DNA of 64,000 nucleotides from Ziziphus jujuba. Lineage: Eukaryota > Streptophyta > Magnoliopsida > Rosales > Rhamnaceae. Positions 61,813-64,000 of this stretch are shown here, piece by piece (positions within the stretch are counted from its first letter, which is position 1; each line of letters begins with the position of its first letter). The DNA is taken from assembly GCF_031755915.1 (NCBI RefSeq), contig NC_083383.1, positions 4,379,501-4,443,500 of the forward strand, written 5' to 3'. Under the pieces are notes generated by a model that saw nothing but the letters and a program-made list of their open reading frames with translations, made no database searches and was not told the origin of the DNA. The position numbers and the translations under genes were made by a program.

Positions 61813-62259
61813 GGAAATACCCCTCTATCAATGAAAAATAGACACTATGTAACTTTATTGCACTAGAAAAAAAAAAAAAAACTATACTATAGACCTTCCC
61901 TTTTGAGTGGATTATCTCGAGGAAAGGATTAATATTTGTTCTATTCTTTCAGTAATACTGGAAGAATTTTGTTTGTAGCAACAAAAAGAAGCAGATCTAT
62001 TCTACACCCAATAAGTACCAATACGCAATGGTAAGAGGTTGATACCTTTTATATGAGTGACTACATTTATATTTCTTTTTTTCATCATTCAAAGGACCTA
62101 TTTGAAAGAAGTTTCCTTTAGTATTCCTGTCTTCCTTTTTTATAAACTTATTCAATCTATGGATAAAATAGGATAAAGAACAACATTATTAAGACAATAA
62201 ATACATTGTTACGCTTTCACATCAAAGTGAGCTATAGTAATTAATTTTTATTTCATTTA
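61813..62259. other. clpP-psbB plastid spacer (inverted)
   Basis: The psbB 5' leader and promoter side, followed by AT-rich spacer. No gene; it is contiguous with clpP, as in plastomes. Confidence 0.65.
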
Positions 62260-63875
62260 AAGCCTATTGGTGTTCCAAAAGTTCCTTTTCAAAATGTGGA
62301 GAGGAAGATGCATGGTGGATTGACGTATAGTGCAACTTGTTAGATATATTTGGTCATATGGTATTTCCCCATTCTCTTACTCGATTGAGATATCCTTTCT
62401 TTCGCCCAAGAAAGGTTTATTGAACCATAAACAATTTAGAGCGTGAAATACAATGAAGTGCAATTCAGTCTATTTTTTAAGGGGGTATACAGATTAATAT
62501 TCTTAATTATAATAATTTATAATTTATGGTTGGCTCGGTTAGACCAAAAAAATGAATTATAATATTAATATACAAGCTCTGTTTAGGAAAAAAAAAACAA
62601 TTGGTAATATATCTATGATTACCACTTATAACATATTCTATTTATAAAGATTTTCCACGTATAATATATAATAATGATATATAATAACAATCTCAAACTG
62701 TTGGAGAAGACCGTTCAGGAATAAGAAAATTACACTGTGATTTGGATTGGATCCCGATGAAACAATACATCAATGAGAAGTTAGTCCGATAAGTTTAGTT
62801 AATTGTTTTATTTATAGGTTTTTAATTTATATATGAATTAAAACATGCCAAAACTCATCTTTCTTGAAACATGAGAGAAAAAGCCCCCCTTTGTTACAAG
62901 TTAAAAAGAGCTTGCTATGAATATAAAAAAAGGAAAAAAGCTAGAATCTACACATTGATTCGTTTTTTTTTTCTTCGCAATTTATGTTGAACCGTATGCA
63001 ACAAAAGGCGCATGTACAATTCCTAAGTGATAGAGTTTTATCCTAATCAACCGACTTTATTGAGAAAGATTACTTTTTTTAGGCTAATCAGTTCATAATG
63101 AGATCTTGAATCAACTTATTGGTCTTATGGTATACCTCAGTATAGAGGATGATACCAAAGATCTATATTTGTTTATAAACTCTCCTAACAGGTGGCTAAT
63201 ACCTGGAGTAGCTAGTTAAGATACTATACAATTTGTGTGACCAGATATACAGACAGTATGCATGGGATTAGCCACTTCAATGGCATCTTTTATTCTGGCC
63301 AGAGGAGAAATTACCAAACGTCTAGCATTCCCTCATGCTTGGCACCAATGAGTTTTTATTGGATTTGAGAGAAAAAATGAAGACTATGCCTTCGCGCTAC
63401 AAGAAATATGAATATTAAGTAATAATAGCATGGCACTTCGAATTTGATATAAAAAGAAAAAATTTTCAAAATACTTACATTATTTATCGAAAGAGTAGTA
63501 TAAGACAAAGAGAGGGTATTTCCAATTTTATCTGATCTATCACGAGACCTATTTCAGCAACATAAACTTTTTTGTTTTCACACCGAAGATAACAATATTT
63601 ATGTTATGAAAGAATACGAAAAAAAAACATAAAGAAAATATAAATAATAAAAAAATCTTATTTATCTGTATTAAAAAAAAGAAGAAACTTTGGGATTGCT
63701 AAATAACAGATGAAATAATAAAGCAACGGAGCCATTATAGTATTTTTTAACTACTCCAAAAGGAAGGGTGGTTAGTGGATCATTTACCTATATGAATTTG
63801 ACAGACTTGTTTTTTTCTATTTCCCCGATGTAAGGTAAAAGAAGGTAAAAGTGAATTCGATTGTAGAGCCGTTTG
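62260..63875 (+). pseudogene. clpP: clpP exons 1 and 2 with introns, plastid-derived pseudogene
   Basis: clpP encodes the proteolytic subunit of the plastid Clp protease. Exon 1 (62260 to about 62331) starts AAG for ATG (KPIGVPKVPFQ, then EEDAWWIDV in frame). Intron 1 is about 720 bp. Exon 2 (63052 to about 63346) reads RLY, TGA, ERLLFLG..., [34 protein letters not shown] and [20 protein letters not shown]. The CGA-to-TGA stop is typical of methylated-cytosine decay. Intron 2 continues to 63875. Exon 3 is not present. Confidence 0.9.
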
Positions 63876-64000
63876 TGATGGAATTTGGTGTAGGTTTATG
63901 TTGTTGTACCCTATAGCACAATCATTCAAGGTGTTAGTCAAGAATGATTGTTGTTGGTTCTTGGTTCTTGATTTTGTTTTTTTTTTTTGGGTTTGTTAAG
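63876..64000 (-). mobile_element. Start of another Copia LTR, cut by the window end
   Basis: TGATGGAATTTGGTGTAGG onwards, nearly identical to 16432 onwards. It is inserted in clpP intron 2. The bases just before it are GTTTG, a candidate TSD. By the orientation of the known element it would be the 3' LTR of a minus-strand copy or a solo LTR. Confidence 0.9.

Overview
The window looks like nuclear DNA of a flowering plant: a patchwork of decayed chloroplast DNA (NUPT) into which LTR retrotransposons have jumped repeatedly. The plastid parts keep land-plant gene order over kilobases, and the group II introns of atpF, ndhB, rpl2, trnG and clpP are still present, so the transfer was of DNA rather than RNA. 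Most genes are broken by stops and frameshifts. Whole retrotransposons with target-site duplications (TSDs) argue against a plastome, and the nesting and size of the elements argue against a mitochondrial genome. I cannot name the species.

Plastid blocks from left to right: (I) petA, then psbJ-psbL-psbF-psbE (1-1192 and 10022-11173). (II) petN and its flank, reversed (23150 to about 23857). (III) copy A of trnS-trnG-trnR-atpA-atpF-atpH (about 23858-31080). (IV) a long block crossing the inverted-repeat/LSC border: ndhB, trnL-CAA, ycf2, trnI-CAU, rpl23, rpl2, rps19 fragment, trnH, psbA, trnK/matK, trnQ, psbK, psbI, then copy B of trnS-trnG-trnR-atpA-atpF-atpH (about 31080-60280). (V) psbB-psbT with a large internal deletion (60282 to about 61535). 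(VI) an inverted psbB 5' end with clpP (61538-63875). Adjacent blocks are not neighbours in a plastome, so they were joined during or after integration.

Retroelements: E1 (1193-10021, + strand) is a Ty3/Gypsy element with decayed gag, protease, RT, RNase H and integrase. A solo LTR (5224-6358, - strand) of a related family sits in its gag-pol. E3 (11174-23149, + strand) and E2 (35200-41395, - strand) belong to a second Gypsy family that keeps gag and protease but has lost nearly all RT, RNase H and integrase, leaving a scrambled patchwork. A Ty1/Copia element (11235-17431, - strand) is nested in the 5' LTR of E3. Another Gypsy-type solo LTR (59080-60210, - strand) splits atpH copy B. A further Copia LTR begins at 63876 and runs off the window. 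Five of these insertions have perfect 5-bp TSDs: AAACT, AAGCT, GAAAC, TCATT and GGTTG.

In E1, E2 and E3 the coding frame runs through the polypurine tract into the 3' LTR and ends with a basic ITRAQ/ITIAQ-type tail. No ordinary nuclear host gene is recognisable. A few plastid ORFs remain open (psbJ, petN, psbI, atpH copy A, and psbK apart from its start codon), but they are most likely non-functional passengers. I see no bacterial-type system, CRISPR array or unknown multigene system. The most unusual object is the gag-protease-only Gypsy family with its reshuffled pol remnants.
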